Origin: Arthrobacter sp. zg-Y820 | GTDB lineage: Bacteria > Actinomycetota > Actinomycetes > Actinomycetales > Micrococcaceae | Length of the DNA stretch: 64,000 nt | Direction of reading: 5' to 3' | NCBI RefSeq assembly: GCF_030142155.1 | Contig: NZ_CP126247.1 | Location: 62,001-126,000 of the forward strand | In this document: positions 18,148 to 27,767 of the stretch, in pieces | How the letters are laid out: each line of letters opens with the position of its first letter | Position numbering within the stretch: the first letter of the stretch is position 1 | Position numbers and translations under genes: made by a program | Notes under the pieces: model-generated | Database searches by the model: none | Seen by the model: the letters and a program-made list of their open reading frames with translations, nothing else | What the model was told of the DNA's origin: nothing

Positions 18148-19251
18148 TTAAGGCTGCCCTGCTTCCGCCTTGCTGCGGCTGCCGAACGGGCGGGGCCGCT
18201 GCTGCTCCGGTGCGGGCGCGCGGACCAGCAGCGCCAGGGGATTCACTTGGACCCGAACGCTCGTGGCCGCCCCCGTGACATCACCGTCCAGCTGGGTTCG
18301 GGTTGGCTGCCCCACCCGGATTTCCACTGTCCGGGCCCGGCGGTGATCGATGACGGGGATGTCCTTCGGATACTTGGTGACCACCTTGCCCGCCAGCCAG
18401 AGCCACCCGGCCAGGCCCCGCGGACTCATGACCACCACATCCAGCAGCCCGTCGTCCATGCGGGCTTCGGGAATGAAGTCGATTCCGGCGGGAAGCCGCC
18501 CGATGTTCGCAAAGAGGATGCTGCGCACCTTGCGCACCCGCGGAGGTTCTCCGTCCACGGAGATGCTCATTTTCGTCCGGCGTCCGGGCAGCAGCCGCAC
18601 GCCGGCCTCGCTGTAGGCCATCCAGCCGACGCGTTTTTTCAGGTCGTCGCGGGTCGCCGCGAGCACTTCGGCATCCAGTCCGATGCCGCCCATCACCAGG
18701 AACGCGCTGCTGCTGCCCTGCCCGGTGACGGAATTCTCCAGCGTCATGGTGCCCATGTCGATGCGGCGTTCCTGGCCGTGCAGCGCCGCGCGGACCGAGG
18801 CCGGCAGATCCGCGACCGGCAGGCCCAGGTTCCGCGCCAGCAGATTGCCGGTGCCCAGCGGCAGCAGCCCCAGCGCGGCCGGGGCGTTGGCCAGGGCGCG
18901 GGCAACTTCCCGGATGGTGCCGTCGCCGCCGGCCGCCACCACGACGTCGGCCCCCAGCTGCAGGGCATGCCGCGCCTGTTCCCAGCCGGGGCTTTCCCTG
19001 GTGGTCTCGAGGATCAGGGGAGGATCCCAACCGGCCAGCTCGCACGCCTCAGCCAGCAGCACCCGCGCCGCCGGGGCCTGGACCTTGACCGGGTTGAGCA
19101 CCATGGCAACTCTCTGGTGCCCCGGGGCCAGCGGTTTGAAGACGGGGCGTTCCGCAGCCAGCCGGCGCCGCCGTCGGACTGCCGCCCAAACCACACCCGC
19201 CGTCAGGACGGTTATCAGGAGTGCAAGCAGGAGGATCTCGGGTGTGGGCAT
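18148..19251 (-). CDS. Diacylglycerol-kinase-family lipid kinase
   Basis: This 367-residue DAGK-catalytic-domain protein has one N-terminal membrane helix (about 6-25). The nucleotide-binding GGDGTIREVA and LLPLGTGNLLARNLGLP segments are typical of DgkB/YegS/sphingosine-kinase-like enzymes, which phosphorylate a membrane lipid. The C-terminal half carries LDGDVTG, usual for the family. A Mycobacterium or Arthrobacter enzyme of this type could phosphorylate diacylglycerol, but the lipid is not determined. It diverges from serS across 64 bp. Confidence 0.9.
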   Translation of the reverse strand: MPTPEILLLALLITVLTAGVVWAAVRRRRRLAAERPVFKPLAPGHQRVAMVLNPVKVQAPAARVLLAEACELAGWDPPLILETTRESPGWEQARHALQLGADVVVAAGGDGTIREVARALANAPAALGLLPLGTGNLLARNLGLPVADLPASVRAALHGQERRIDMGTMTLENSVTGQGSSSAFLVMGGIGLDAEVLAATRDDLKKRVGWMAYSEAGVRLLPGRRTKMSISVDGEPPRVRKVRSILFANIGRLPAGIDFIPEARMDDGLLDVVVMSPRGLAGWLWLAGKVVTKYPKDIPVIDHRRARTVEIRVGQPTRTQLDGDVTGAATSVRVQVNPLALLVRAPAPEQQRPRPFGSRSKAEAGQP

Positions 19252-19303
19252 AGTGGTTCCCACCCTAACCCGGGCCGGTGCCCGGGCCCGCCAGGGTTTT
19301 GGG

Positions 19304-19309
19304 TACTCT
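19304..19309 (+). promoter_or_regulatory. -10 box of leaderless serS promoter
   Basis: TACTCT ends exactly 6 nt before GTG 19316 and no Shine-Dalgarno sequence is present. Confidence 0.6.
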
Positions 19310-19315
19310 TGAAGC

Positions 19316-20593
19316 GTGATCGATGTAAATGAGCTCCGCGAAAACCCTGAAAAATTCCGAGCCTCCCAGCGCGCCCGCCAAGCGGACGAGTCCTTGGTGG
19401 ACGCGATCATTGCTGCCGACGCCGCGCGCCGGGATTCCCGAACCCGCTTCGAGAACCTGCGGGCCGAGCAGAATGCCTTCGGAAAGCGGGTGGCCAAGGC
19501 CAAGGGCGACGAAAAGCAGGCCCTCCTGGCTGAGGTCAAGGAACTTGCCGGTGCGGTCAAGGCTGCCGGCGCCGAAGCCGATGCCGCCCAGGCCGAGTCC
19601 GACGCGCTGCTGCGCCGGATTCCCAACCTGGTGCAGGACGGCGCACCCGCCGGCGGCGAGGACGACTTCGAGGTCCTCAAGACGGTCGGCACCCCCCGCG
19701 ACTTCGAGGCCGAGGGCTTCGCGCCCCGCGACCACTTGGAAATCGGCGAACTCCTGGGCGCCATCGACATGGAACGCGGCGCCAAGGTCTCCGGCTCCCG
19801 CTTCTATTTCCTGCGCGGCGTTGGTGCCCGCCTGGAACTGGCGCTGCTGAACATGGCCATGGACCAGGCCGTGCAGGCCGGGTTTGTTCCGATGATCACC
19901 CCCACCCTGGTCCGCCCCGAGACCATGCAGGGCACCGGTTTCGACGTGGCGCACGACGCCGAAATCTACCGCCTCGCCGACGACGACCTCTACCTGGTCG
20001 GTACGTCCGAGGTGCCGCTGGCCGGCTACCACGCCGACGAAATCCTGGACCTCAACGGCGGGCCGGTCCGCTACGCCGGCTGGTCCTCCTGCTACCGCCG
20101 GGAAGCCGGCTCGCACGGCAAGGACACCCGCGGAATCATCCGCGTCCACCAGTTCAACAAGGTGGAAATGTTCATCTACACCAAGCCGGAGGACGCCGCC
20201 GCAGAGCACCAGCGGCTCCTGGCCTGGGAAGAGGAAATGCTCGCCAAGGTGGAGCTGCCCTACCGGGTGATTGACACCGCCGCGGGCGACCTGGGCATGT
20301 CCGCCGCCCGGAAGTTCGACTGCGAAGCCTGGGTTCCCACCCAGAATGCCTACCGCGAGCTGACCTCCACCTCAAACTGCACCACATTCCAGGCCCGCCG
20401 GCTGAACATCCGCGAACGCCAGGACGGCGAGGGCAAGGGCACCCGTGCCGTGGCCACGCTCAACGGAACCCTCGCCACCACCCGGTGGATCGTGGCCATC
20501 CTTGAGCACCACCAGAACCCGGACGGGTCCGTCACGGTCCCGGCTGCCCTGCGGCCGTACCTGGGCGGCCTGGAAGTCCTGCCGGTGCTGTAA
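19316..20593 (+). CDS. serS: Seryl-tRNA synthetase
   Basis: This 425-residue class II synthetase charges tRNA-Ser. The N-terminal antiparallel coiled coil (about 25-100, Ala/Glu/Lys-rich) contacts the tRNA long arm. The catalytic domain has [13 protein letters not shown], motif 2 in [15 protein letters not shown] and motif 3 around [14 protein letters not shown]. Length is normal. The GTG start has a leaderless promoter. The downstream HAD gene has its own promoter-like element. Confidence 0.97.
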   Translation: MIDVNELRENPEKFRASQRARQADESLVDAIIAADAARRDSRTRFENLRAEQNAFGKRVAKAKGDEKQALLAEVKELAGAVKAAGAEADAAQAESDALLRRIPNLVQDGAPAGGEDDFEVLKTVGTPRDFEAEGFAPRDHLEIGELLGAIDMERGAKVSGSRFYFLRGVGARLELALLNMAMDQAVQAGFVPMITPTLVRPETMQGTGFDVAHDAEIYRLADDDLYLVGTSEVPLAGYHADEILDLNGGPVRYAGWSSCYRREAGSHGKDTRGIIRVHQFNKVEMFIYTKPEDAAAEHQRLLAWEEEMLAKVELPYRVIDTAAGDLGMSAARKFDCEAWVPTQNAYRELTSTSNCTTFQARRLNIRERQDGEGKGTRAVATLNGTLATTRWIVAILEHHQNPDGSVTVPAALRPYLGGLEVLPVL

Positions 20594-20663
20594 AGCTCCG
20601 GCTGTTGCGCCGGAAATCGGCGCACATGTGAGGCACGTCCTTTCGCGATCCGCCACCTTCTGT

Positions 20664-20669
20664 TGAAAT
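20664..20669 (+). promoter_or_regulatory. Possible -10 of a leaderless promoter (HAD gene)
   Basis: TGAAAT lies 6 nt before ATG 20676, preceded by TG as in extended -10 elements. The second base is G rather than A, so confidence is modest. Confidence 0.35.
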
Positions 20670-20675
20670 TGGTCG

Positions 20676-21512
20676 ATGACTACTTTGACGAGCGCCGGCA
20701 TCGAAGACCGGCAAGACCCTAATTCCACTCCCCACCTGGTAGCGCTGGATGTCGACGGCACCCTCGTGGACCACGACGGGCACATGTCCGCCGGTGTCCG
20801 CAAGGCCGCCCAGGCCGCCGTTGCTGCCGGGCACCATCTGGTGGTTGCCACCGGCCGCTCCTACGGTGCGGCCCTGCCCATCCTGGAGAACATCGGCATC
20901 ACCAAGGGCTACTGCGTCTGCTCCAACGGCGGCGTGACCCTGCGCGTGGACCCCTCGCTTCCGGACGGGTTCGAGGTGCTGGACCGGGTGGTCTTCGATC
21001 CTTCGCCGGCGCTTGATGCCCTTCGGGTGAAGCTGCCCACGGCAAAATTCGCCCTGGAGGATGCCCATGGGCACTTCCTGTCCACCGAACGCTTCCAGGA
21101 CGCCAGTTTTGGCGTTGAGGCGCTGGCTGTGGATTTTGAGCGGCTTCGCAGCGCCGAGGCCGTGCGCGTGGTGGTGTTCAGCACCGACTCAACGGCCGAG
21201 GAGTTCGGCGAAGCGGTGCGGGCCATCGGCCTGCACGGCGTGACCTACTCCGTGGGCTGGACCGCCTGGCTGGACATCGCCGCGGAGGGCGTCACCAAGG
21301 CCAGTGCCCTGGAAAAGGTGCGCAGCATCCTGGACATCGACCGGAAGTACACGCTGGCCATGGGCGACGGCCGAAACGACATCGAGATGCTGGGCTGGGC
21401 AGCCCGCGGCGTGGCGATGGGCCAGGCTCCGCAGGAAGTGTTGGAAGCGGCCACCGAAGTCACGGGCACCGTTTACGAAGACGGCGCCGCGACGATTCTC
21501 CGCGGCCTCTAG
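20676..21512 (+). CDS. HAD-superfamily hydrolase, Cof-type
   Basis: This 278-residue Cof/IIB-subclass HAD phosphatase has the nucleophile motif LDVDGTLVD (Asp24 and Asp26), VVATGRSY (motif II), a Lys-bearing GVTKASAL region and GDGRNDIEMLGWA (motif IV). Such enzymes dephosphorylate sugar phosphates or cofactors such as pyridoxal phosphate; the substrate is unknown here. It follows serS by 82 bp. Confidence 0.92.
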   Translation: MTTLTSAGIEDRQDPNSTPHLVALDVDGTLVDHDGHMSAGVRKAAQAAVAAGHHLVVATGRSYGAALPILENIGITKGYCVCSNGGVTLRVDPSLPDGFEVLDRVVFDPSPALDALRVKLPTAKFALEDAHGHFLSTERFQDASFGVEALAVDFERLRSAEAVRVVVFSTDSTAEEFGEAVRAIGLHGVTYSVGWTAWLDIAAEGVTKASALEKVRSILDIDRKYTLAMGDGRNDIEMLGWAARGVAMGQAPQEVLEAATEVTGTVYEDGAATILRGL

Positions 21513-21524
21513 GCCGTCCCGGCG

Positions 21525-22169
21525 TCAGTACGCCAGTACGTCAGTACCCAGTGCTGCGGGCGGCAGGGACGCCGGGCCGTAGCAGAGCGACAGCAGGCGT
21601 GCTGCGGCGGGCCGGGTGGCCCACTCCTCCTGCCAGTGGGAACGCACCACTGCCTTGCTGACGGCTTGGGCGGTGATGCCCAGGATTTCCGCCACGTACT
21701 TCTGCTGGCCGCGCGCCCCCGGCGTCATCAGGTCCAGGACCTTCCACTCGGCGTCGGTCCGGCTCGCGACGATCTGGCCCAGCAGGCGCAGCACGGCCTG
21801 CGCTTCCGCCGCTACGTCCCCGTCCGGGCCGTCCACCGCCAGCGGGATGCGTTCGCCGGTTTTCCGTGCCCGGTCCACGGCGCGGCGGGCATAGACCAGG
21901 CCGAAGCCGTCGTTGTCCAGCATGTTCTGCTGCAGGGGCGGGCGCAGTTCGCCGACGCCGATCCCGACGTTCCAGCGCCGCTGCCGGATGGCTGAGAGCG
22001 CCGCTTCCACTGCCGTCGGGGCGTCGGCCAGCACCCCCTGCGCCTCGTCGCCGACCGAGCGCTGGAACGGGACAGCTGCCGGCAGGTGCCGGAGGGAGCG
22101 GATCAGATCCGGGACGAGGTCGCCGGACTCGCGGGAGTCCCGCTGGTTGATGGTCAGCACGTAATGCAT
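21525..22169 (-). CDS. SatD-like cyclase-fold protein with C-terminal HTH
   Basis: This 214-residue protein is of uncertain role. Residues 1-100 look like the degenerate nucleotide-cyclase fold of SatD-type proteins: an early INQRDSRESGD strand, SVGDEAQGVLADAP in place of GDEFQ, and WNVGIGVGEL. The C-terminal third has a helix-turn-helix (YVAEILGITAQAVSKAVV). It may be a nucleotide-sensing DNA-binding regulator. The start ATG 22169 has no ribosome binding site but a CATGCT 6 nt upstream. A long open frame extends upstream without support. Confidence 0.65.
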   Translation of the reverse strand: MHYVLTINQRDSRESGDLVPDLIRSLRHLPAAVPFQRSVGDEAQGVLADAPTAVEAALSAIRQRRWNVGIGVGELRPPLQQNMLDNDGFGLVYARRAVDRARKTGERIPLAVDGPDGDVAAEAQAVLRLLGQIVASRTDAEWKVLDLMTPGARGQQKYVAEILGITAQAVSKAVVRSHWQEEWATRPAAARLLSLCYGPASLPPAALGTDVLAY

Positions 22170-22175
22170 GGGATC

Positions 22176-22181
22176 AGCATG
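22176..22181 (-). promoter_or_regulatory. Possible -10 of a leaderless promoter (SatD-like gene)
   Basis: On the minus strand CATGCT ends 6 nt before ATG 22169. A2 and T6 are conserved, T1 is not. Confidence 0.35.
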
Positions 22182-22268
22182 CCAGAGTCCACGTGCAGAC
22201 AACCGTTTTCGGTTGCTGCGGCGTGCCACATCCCGTCTCGGTGCGGGTCCTCCCACCGGAACCAACGA

Positions 22269-22306
22269 CGACGGCGGCCGCCCCGGAAAGGGGACGGCCG
22301 CCGTCG
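22269..22306 (-). terminator. Terminator hairpin after ppa
   Basis: CGACGGCGGCCG (22269-22280) pairs with CGGCCGCCGTCG (22295-22306), extended by an inner CCCC/GGGG stem. It lies just past the minus-strand stop of ppa at 22357. Confidence 0.75.
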
Positions 22307-22356
22307 GGCGCTTGCCGGGCCGGCATCCGCAGGGGCGCCGGCCGGGCAGGAAAGTG

Positions 22357-22908
22357 CTACTCGTTGATGGGGTTCGCGTCCACGTCGCGGCCCTGGGGCT
22401 CGTCCTCTTCGCTGCCTTCGCCGAGCGCCTCGAAGCGTTCCAGGGAGGCCTTGACCTCGGCCTCGGCATCCTCGCGGCCGGCCCAGTCAGCGGCCTCAAC
22501 CCACTTGCCCGGCTCCAGGTCCTTGTACTTCGTGAAGAAGTGCTTGATCTCGTCGAGCAGGAAGTCGGAGACATCCGAGATGTCCTGGATATGGTCGAAG
22601 CGCGGGTCCACGGGAACGCAGAGAACCTTGGCGTCTCCGCCGCCGTCGTCCACCATGTTGAAAACGCCGATCGGACGGGATTCCACCAGCACGCCGGGCA
22701 TCAGGTCGAAGTCCTGCAGCATGACCAGTGCGTCCAGCGGGTCGCCGTCCTCACCGAGGGTGTTTTCGAAGTACCCGTAGTGCGTGGGGTAGGCCATGGA
22801 GGTGAAGAGGATACGGTCCAGGCGCAGGCGGTGGGTTTCGTGGTCGATTTCGTACTTGACCCGGGATCCCTTGGGGATCTCGATGGTGACGTCGAGCGTG
22901 ATGGACAT
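22357..22908 (-). CDS. ppa: Inorganic pyrophosphatase
   Basis: This 183-residue family I soluble pyrophosphatase splits PPi from biosynthetic reactions. Signature residues are [18 protein letters not shown] (catalytic Asp/Glu metal ligands), [11 protein letters not shown] near the start and [16 protein letters not shown]. The acidic tail after about 160 is lineage-variable. ATG 22908 follows AGAGGAG at 5-nt spacing. It is divergent from the PBP4 gene, as in M. tuberculosis (Rv3628c/Rv3627c region). Confidence 0.96.
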   Translation of the reverse strand: MSITLDVTIEIPKGSRVKYEIDHETHRLRLDRILFTSMAYPTHYGYFENTLGEDGDPLDALVMLQDFDLMPGVLVESRPIGVFNMVDDGGGDAKVLCVPVDPRFDHIQDISDVSDFLLDEIKHFFTKYKDLEPGKWVEAADWAGREDAEAEVKASLERFEALGEGSEEDEPQGRDVDANPINE

Positions 22909-23135
22909 GGATACTCCTCTGGCGTGACGCCGCGGGGGCGCCACAAAACGGGTTGACGAACGCGGCGTCGACGAAAAACACTGCCGTGAACGTAGGCTGA
23001 TAAAGGCACCGGCGACGCGTAAGTGTCCGCGTCCATGCGGGCGGCGGCGCCGGTCTAGTCTTAAAGATATATGTCTTGGTCCCCAATTCCTGTTTCCGGC
23101 AGGAGAAGCGGCTAACGGAAAGCAGCGGTGAGGCG

Positions 23136-24593
23136 ATGGCTCGGGTGTTTACCGGCCTTCTGCTGACCCTCGTCCTGACGGTTCTTGTGCTGCCGCTGGC
23201 CGTGTACGCGGGACCGCCGGTGCTTGCCGCCCTCCGGCACGAGCAGCCGGCCCGGCAGGTTGTGGTGCCGTCCTACCAGCAAAGTCCGGTCCGCCTGGCC
23301 TCCGGCGGGGATGAGTTCCCGGTCCCGGCCGGTTCGGAAGCTCCGGCGCCGGACACCCGGGTGCTGGCGGCACTGCTTGACGCCGAGCTGGCGGTCGACG
23401 GAAGCGGAAAATTCTCCGGGGCCGTCCAGGATGCACTGACGGGGGAGGTCCTCTACGACCTGGACGGCGATGTCCCCGTGACGCCGGCCTCCAGCCTGAA
23501 ACTCCTGACGGCGGCTGCCGCACTCTCGGACCTGGGGGCGGACACCCGCTTCGAAACCGGCGTCCACGCCGGCACCGCTCCGGGAACGATCATCCTCAAA
23601 GGCGGCGGAGACGTTCTCCTCACTGCAGGCGAATCGGACGACGACGCGATCGTGGGCCACGCCGGGCTGCAGACCCTCGCCGATGAAACAGCCGCGGCGC
23701 TGGCGGAGCGCGGGACGTCGGGAACCGTGAGCATCCGGCTCGACGACACGCTGTTCACCGGCGCCTCCCTTTCGCCGGCGTGGAGCCGGGAGGACGTGGC
23801 GGCAGGTGAAATGGCCGCACTGTATCCGCTGGCCATTAATTCGGCGTGGGCCGCCGAAGGCGTCTCCTCCGGGCCCCGGGCCGGGGACGCCGCGCTCGCG
23901 GCTGCCAGCGCCTTCGCCGCCGCCCTGGAAACCTCCGCCGCCGGGTACGGTTTCACCGTCGACCCGGTCATTGAGCGCGGCGCCGCTGCGGAAGGCGCCG
24001 ACCGGCTGGCCTCCGTGGTTTCGGCTCCCGTCGCCGACCAGGTGCAGCAGATGCTGCTCAGCTCCGACAACTACCTGGCCGAGGCACTGGCCCGGATGAG
24101 CGCGCAGGCCACCGGCCGGGAAGCCACTTTCGAGGGTGGAACAGCCGCCGTGCTGTCAGCGGTTTCCCGGCTCGGAGTGGACACCGGCGGCCTGGTGCTG
24201 GCGGACGTCTCCGGACTGGGCGGCGGAACTGAAATCTCCGCGAGGCAGCTCGCCGCAACGGTGCAGGCGGCGCTGACTTCCACGAAAAACGACGTGAGGG
24301 CACTGCCCTACTCCCTGCCGGTGGCGGGGCTGAGCGGAACCCTCTCCTCCCGGTTGACCGGCACTACAGGCACCGGCGGCACCGATGGCGCCGGTCCTTC
24401 CCCCGCCGGCGTCGTCCGGGGAAAGACCGGATCCCTGTTTGCCGTGACGTCGCTGAGCGGGTTCGTGACTGACGCCGACGGCCGGCTGCTGTCCTTTGCC
24501 TTCGTCGCCAACGGCCTGGAGGGCAACACGGCTCAGGCCCGCGCCGCCGTGGATGCGGCAGCCACCGTTCTGGCCGGGTGCGGCTGCCGCTGA
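23136..24593 (+). CDS. dacB: D-Ala-D-Ala carboxypeptidase/endopeptidase (PBP4 type)
   Basis: This 485-residue penicillin-binding protein of the S13 family trims peptidoglycan peptides. An N-terminal hydrophobic helix (about 5-25) anchors or exports it. Active-site motifs are ASSLK (Ser119, Lys122), SSDN in the middle and RGKTGS near 430. The insertion domain between motifs 1 and 2 is typical of PBP4. ATG 23136 was chosen because it begins the signal segment; a TTG at 23076 is possible but weaker. It is followed 61 bp later by a zincin gene, the M. tuberculosis order. Confidence 0.93.
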   Translation: MARVFTGLLLTLVLTVLVLPLAVYAGPPVLAALRHEQPARQVVVPSYQQSPVRLASGGDEFPVPAGSEAPAPDTRVLAALLDAELAVDGSGKFSGAVQDALTGEVLYDLDGDVPVTPASSLKLLTAAAALSDLGADTRFETGVHAGTAPGTIILKGGGDVLLTAGESDDDAIVGHAGLQTLADETAAALAERGTSGTVSIRLDDTLFTGASLSPAWSREDVAAGEMAALYPLAINSAWAAEGVSSGPRAGDAALAAASAFAAALETSAAGYGFTVDPVIERGAAAEGADRLASVVSAPVADQVQQMLLSSDNYLAEALARMSAQATGREATFEGGTAAVLSAVSRLGVDTGGLVLADVSGLGGGTEISARQLAATVQAALTSTKNDVRALPYSLPVAGLSGTLSSRLTGTTGTGGTDGAGPSPAGVVRGKTGSLFAVTSLSGFVTDADGRLLSFAFVANGLEGNTAQARAAVDAAATVLAGCGCR

Positions 24594-24654
24594 CGGCGTT
24601 TGGCGTACAGCGAACCCCTCACCAATTCCGGGTGCCGTGTGGTCTGATGGACGG

Positions 24655-25797
24655 ATGGAGAGCTATCAGCAGGACCGTTCCTCAGCCGCCCCCGATCTGG
24701 TGAACTGGGATCTGGCCGCCGGAACGGCTGCCACCCTGGTGCCCGCGGGTCCCAAGATGTCTGCCCGTGAGATCCGCGAAGCGGTGGCGGACCTGCGCAC
24801 CCTGGCCGACGAGGCAGTGGCGCATGTCCACCGCATCACCGGGCTGGAGGCTGCCCGGGACCTGCGGGATTCCGAGGTGCTCGTGGTGGACCGTGCCTCC
24901 TGGGCCAAGGCCAATTCGCGCAGCTTTGCCGTACTCATGACCCCGGCCCTCGACCATTTGGCCAGCACCCACCCGGAAGAGTTGAAAAACGCCAACACCG
25001 CGTTCAGCGGCACCGTCACCGGCGCCCAGCTCGGCGCGGTCCTGGCCTTCCTGTCCTCAAAGGTGCTCGGCCAGTACGATCCCTTCGCCGCGAAGACACC
25101 CGGCGGACCCTCCGGCGGCAGGCTTCTGCTGGTGGCGCCGAACATCATCACACTGGAGCGCGACCTGAACGTGGTTCCTGCGGATTTCCGGCTGTGGGTG
25201 TGCCTGCACGAGCAGACCCACCGGGTGCAGTTCGCCGCCGCTCCCTGGCTGCGCGACCACATGCTGGAACAGATCGGCCTGCTGACAAACGGCCTGATGG
25301 ACAAGGCCCAGACCTTGTCCGAACGCCTGGGCCAGGCGGCCAGGACGCTCGCAACACCGGCCGGGCGCGAGGCCCTGACGGGCGGAACCGGCGACGACGG
25401 CGTTCCCAAGCGTCCGATGGACGTCATGTCCCTGCTGCAGGACCCCGAGGACAAGGAGCGGATGTCCCACCTGACCGCAGTGATGTCCCTGCTCGAGGGC
25501 CATGCCAACGTAGTGATGGACGCCGTCGACGCCCAGATCGTTCCCAGCGTCAAGACCATCCGGCAGCGCTTCAACGACCGCGGCAGGAGCCACGGCTGGC
25601 TGGACCGGTTCTTCCGCCAGATCCTGGGACTGGACGCAAAAATGCGCCAGTACAAGGACGGCTCAAAATTTGTCCGGGCCGTGGTGGACAGCGCCGGCAT
25701 GGAGGGGTTCAACCGGGTCTGGGAAGGCCCGGAGAACCTTCCGACCGAAGCGGAGATCCACGCGCCTTCGCTGTGGATGACCCGGATGGGGCTGTAA
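24655..25797 (+). CDS. Zinc-dependent metalloprotease-like protein (DUF2342)
   Basis: This 380-residue zincin-fold protein of the DUF2342 family, sometimes labelled coenzyme-F420-associated, has the metal motif HEQTH (185-189) with a probable third ligand in LEGHANVVMDAV downstream. There is no signal peptide. The family is conserved next to tilS and hpt in actinobacteria (M. tuberculosis Rv3626c); the substrate is unknown. ATG 24655 is the best start. It sits 6 bp before tilS and is probably co-transcribed. Confidence 0.88.
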   Translation: MESYQQDRSSAAPDLVNWDLAAGTAATLVPAGPKMSAREIREAVADLRTLADEAVAHVHRITGLEAARDLRDSEVLVVDRASWAKANSRSFAVLMTPALDHLASTHPEELKNANTAFSGTVTGAQLGAVLAFLSSKVLGQYDPFAAKTPGGPSGGRLLLVAPNIITLERDLNVVPADFRLWVCLHEQTHRVQFAAAPWLRDHMLEQIGLLTNGLMDKAQTLSERLGQAARTLATPAGREALTGGTGDDGVPKRPMDVMSLLQDPEDKERMSHLTAVMSLLEGHANVVMDAVDAQIVPSVKTIRQRFNDRGRSHGWLDRFFRQILGLDAKMRQYKDGSKFVRAVVDSAGMEGFNRVWEGPENLPTEAEIHAPSLWMTRMGL

Positions 25798-25803
25798 CCG
25801 CAC

Positions 25804-26964
25804 GTGCCGATGCAACCTGACCTGTCAGCAACCGACCCCTCCGGCTCCGGGTTTTCCGTCCCGGCTTCCGGGAACCGCCCCCGCAAGCGGCTGAACCCGA
25901 CGCTCGGCAAGGCCCGCAACATGATCCGTGACGCCCTTGACGCCGCGGGCCTGCCGCCCCGCGGCACCGCGTCCACGCCGCCGCCGCTGCTGCTGGTGGC
26001 GTGCAGCGGCGGACCGGACTCGCTGGCCCTGGCTGAAGCGGCATCCTTCTTCGCCCGGCGCGGAGACTACCGGGTGGGCGCCGTCGTCGTCGACCACGCC
26101 CTGCAGCCCGGATCCGCGGAAGTTGCCGCTTCGGCGGCGGAGAAGCTCCGCGGCATGGGCCTGGATCCGGTCCAGGTCCGGACCGTCTCGGTGCCGGCCA
26201 CCGGCATGGGGCCCGAGGCCGCCGCCCGGACCGTCCGCTACGCGGCCCTTGACGCCGCCGTGGAAGAGACCGGCGCCGACGCCGTGCTGCTGGGCCACAC
26301 CCTGGACGACCAGGCCGAACAGGTGCTCCTGGGCCTGGCCCGCGGTTCCGGCACCCGGTCCCTGGCAGGGATGCGCGCCGTCCGCGGCAAGTACCTGCGG
26401 CCGCTGCTTGGCCTGCGCCGCAGCGAGACGGAGGAAATCTGCGAAAGCGAGGGCCTGGACCCCTGGTTCGATCCCTCCAACTCGGATCCGGCTTTTGCCC
26501 GGTCGCGGGTGCGGGCGGAAGTCCTGCCCTTCCTGGAAGAGAAACTGGGCCCGGGAATCGCCGAGGCACTGTTCCGTTCCTCACGTATCCTGGCGAACGA
26601 CGCCGACTACCTTGACGCGGTGAGCGCCGAAACCTTCGACCGGCTGCGGGTTCCGCAAGCGGCCGAAACCGATGCGCAGAAACCGGATCCCGACACGATT
26701 CTGCTGCCCGAAGCGCCGCTGCGGAAACTGGCTCCCGCCATACGCCAGCGCGTCCTGGCTCTGGCCGCGGTGGAACTGGGCGGCGCCCAGCCCAGCTACG
26801 AGCGGCTGCGTTCGGTCGAGGCGCTGCTTCGGCGCGTCGGCTCCGCCGGGCCGGTGGAACTGGTGGGCAAAGTCAGCGTCTACCGGCAGGTGCGCACTAA
26901 TCCGGTTCCCCAAGGCGGCTCCGGCTATGGCAATCTTGTCTTTAGGAAAAAGAGCAGCACCTAA
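25804..26964 (+). CDS. tilS: tRNA(Ile)-lysidine synthase
   Basis: This 386-residue PP-loop ATPase adds lysine to C34 of tRNA-Ile(CAU) so it reads AUA. The ATP pyrophosphatase loop is CSGGPDSLALAEA (SGGPDS 68-73), followed by VDHALQPGSAEVA and the LGHTLDDQAEQVLLGLARGSG block with FDPSNSDPAFARSRVR. The N-terminal 50 residues are a lineage extension. The start is GTG 25804, with ATG 25810 as an alternative. It is followed by hpt, a widely conserved pairing. Confidence 0.94.
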   Translation: MPMQPDLSATDPSGSGFSVPASGNRPRKRLNPTLGKARNMIRDALDAAGLPPRGTASTPPPLLLVACSGGPDSLALAEAASFFARRGDYRVGAVVVDHALQPGSAEVAASAAEKLRGMGLDPVQVRTVSVPATGMGPEAAARTVRYAALDAAVEETGADAVLLGHTLDDQAEQVLLGLARGSGTRSLAGMRAVRGKYLRPLLGLRRSETEEICESEGLDPWFDPSNSDPAFARSRVRAEVLPFLEEKLGPGIAEALFRSSRILANDADYLDAVSAETFDRLRVPQAAETDAQKPDPDTILLPEAPLRKLAPAIRQRVLALAAVELGGAQPSYERLRSVEALLRRVGSAGPVELVGKVSVYRQVRTNPVPQGGSGYGNLVFRKKSST

Positions 26965-27000
26965 AATACAGCTGCAACATCTCGTACCCGGGAGCCATTC

Positions 27001-27552
27001 GTGGATTCACACGACGTCCAGTCAGACCTCAAGCACGTTCTCTACACGAAGGAACAGATCCAAACGCGGGTTGCCGAACTCGCAGCAGAGATTGACCGCG
27101 ACTACGCAGGACGCGACGTCCTGCTGGTTGGTGTGCTGAAGGGCGCCGTGATGGTCATGGCTGACCTCTCCCGTGCCCTGCACAGCCACGTCACCATGGA
27201 CTGGATGGCCGTGTCCTCTTACGGTTCCGGCACTCAGTCCTCCGGCGTCGTCCGCATCCTCAAGGACCTGGAAACGGACCTGCTGGGCAAGCACGTGCTG
27301 ATCGTCGAAGACATCATCGACTCCGGGCTGACCCTGTCCTGGCTGCGCACCAACCTGCAGTCCCGCGGACCGGCCAGCGTTGAGATCTGCACCCTGCTGC
27401 GCAAGCCCACCGCCGCGAAGGTGGAAATCGACGTTAAGTACGTGGGCTACGAGATCCCCAACGAGTTTGTTGTCGGCTACGGCTTGGACTTTGCCGAGCG
27501 GTACCGCAACCTCGATTTCATTGGAACCCTGGCGCCGCACGTTTACGAGTAA
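27001..27552 (+). CDS. hpt: Hypoxanthine phosphoribosyltransferase
   Basis: This 183-residue purine-salvage enzyme makes IMP or GMP from hypoxanthine or guanine plus PRPP. The PRPP loop is [17 protein letters not shown] (about 100-116). The mobile loop [13 protein letters not shown] and C-terminal [13 protein letters not shown] are typical. The GTG start follows GGGAG at 6-nt spacing. It is usually paired with tilS and precedes ftsH. A GC-rich hairpin with T4 closes the gene. Confidence 0.96.
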   Translation: MDSHDVQSDLKHVLYTKEQIQTRVAELAAEIDRDYAGRDVLLVGVLKGAVMVMADLSRALHSHVTMDWMAVSSYGSGTQSSGVVRILKDLETDLLGKHVLIVEDIIDSGLTLSWLRTNLQSRGPASVEICTLLRKPTAAKVEIDVKYVGYEIPNEFVVGYGLDFAERYRNLDFIGTLAPHVYE

Positions 27553-27570
27553 ACAGCACCGCTGGAGCGC

Positions 27571-27605
27571 ACCGGACGGCGGCCCGCGGGCTGCCGTCCG
27601 GTTTT
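27571..27605 (+). terminator. Terminator after hpt
   Basis: ACCGGACGGC (27571-27580) pairs with GCCGTCCGGT (27593-27602), followed by TTT. Confidence 0.85.
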
Positions 27606-27736
27606 GCGTCAGCGATCAGCATCACGCCGACGTGCTACGCCCAGAGGGAACTTTCCGGGTATTCGGGACGTGTTCTTTCAGGTAACGGTGTATAGCTAGT
27701 TGAAGTATATTTCGCGCATTATCAGCGTTGTTGATC

Positions 27737-27767
27737 AGGAGGGACGGGGCTTGCGCCCTGACGACGA
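27737..27767 (+). promoter_or_regulatory. Unusual long-range Shine-Dalgarno before ftsH
   Basis: AGGAGG (27737-27742) lies 25 nt before ATG 27768. A small hairpin, GGGC-TTGC-GCCC, sits between and could bring the two close together. Confidence 0.4.
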
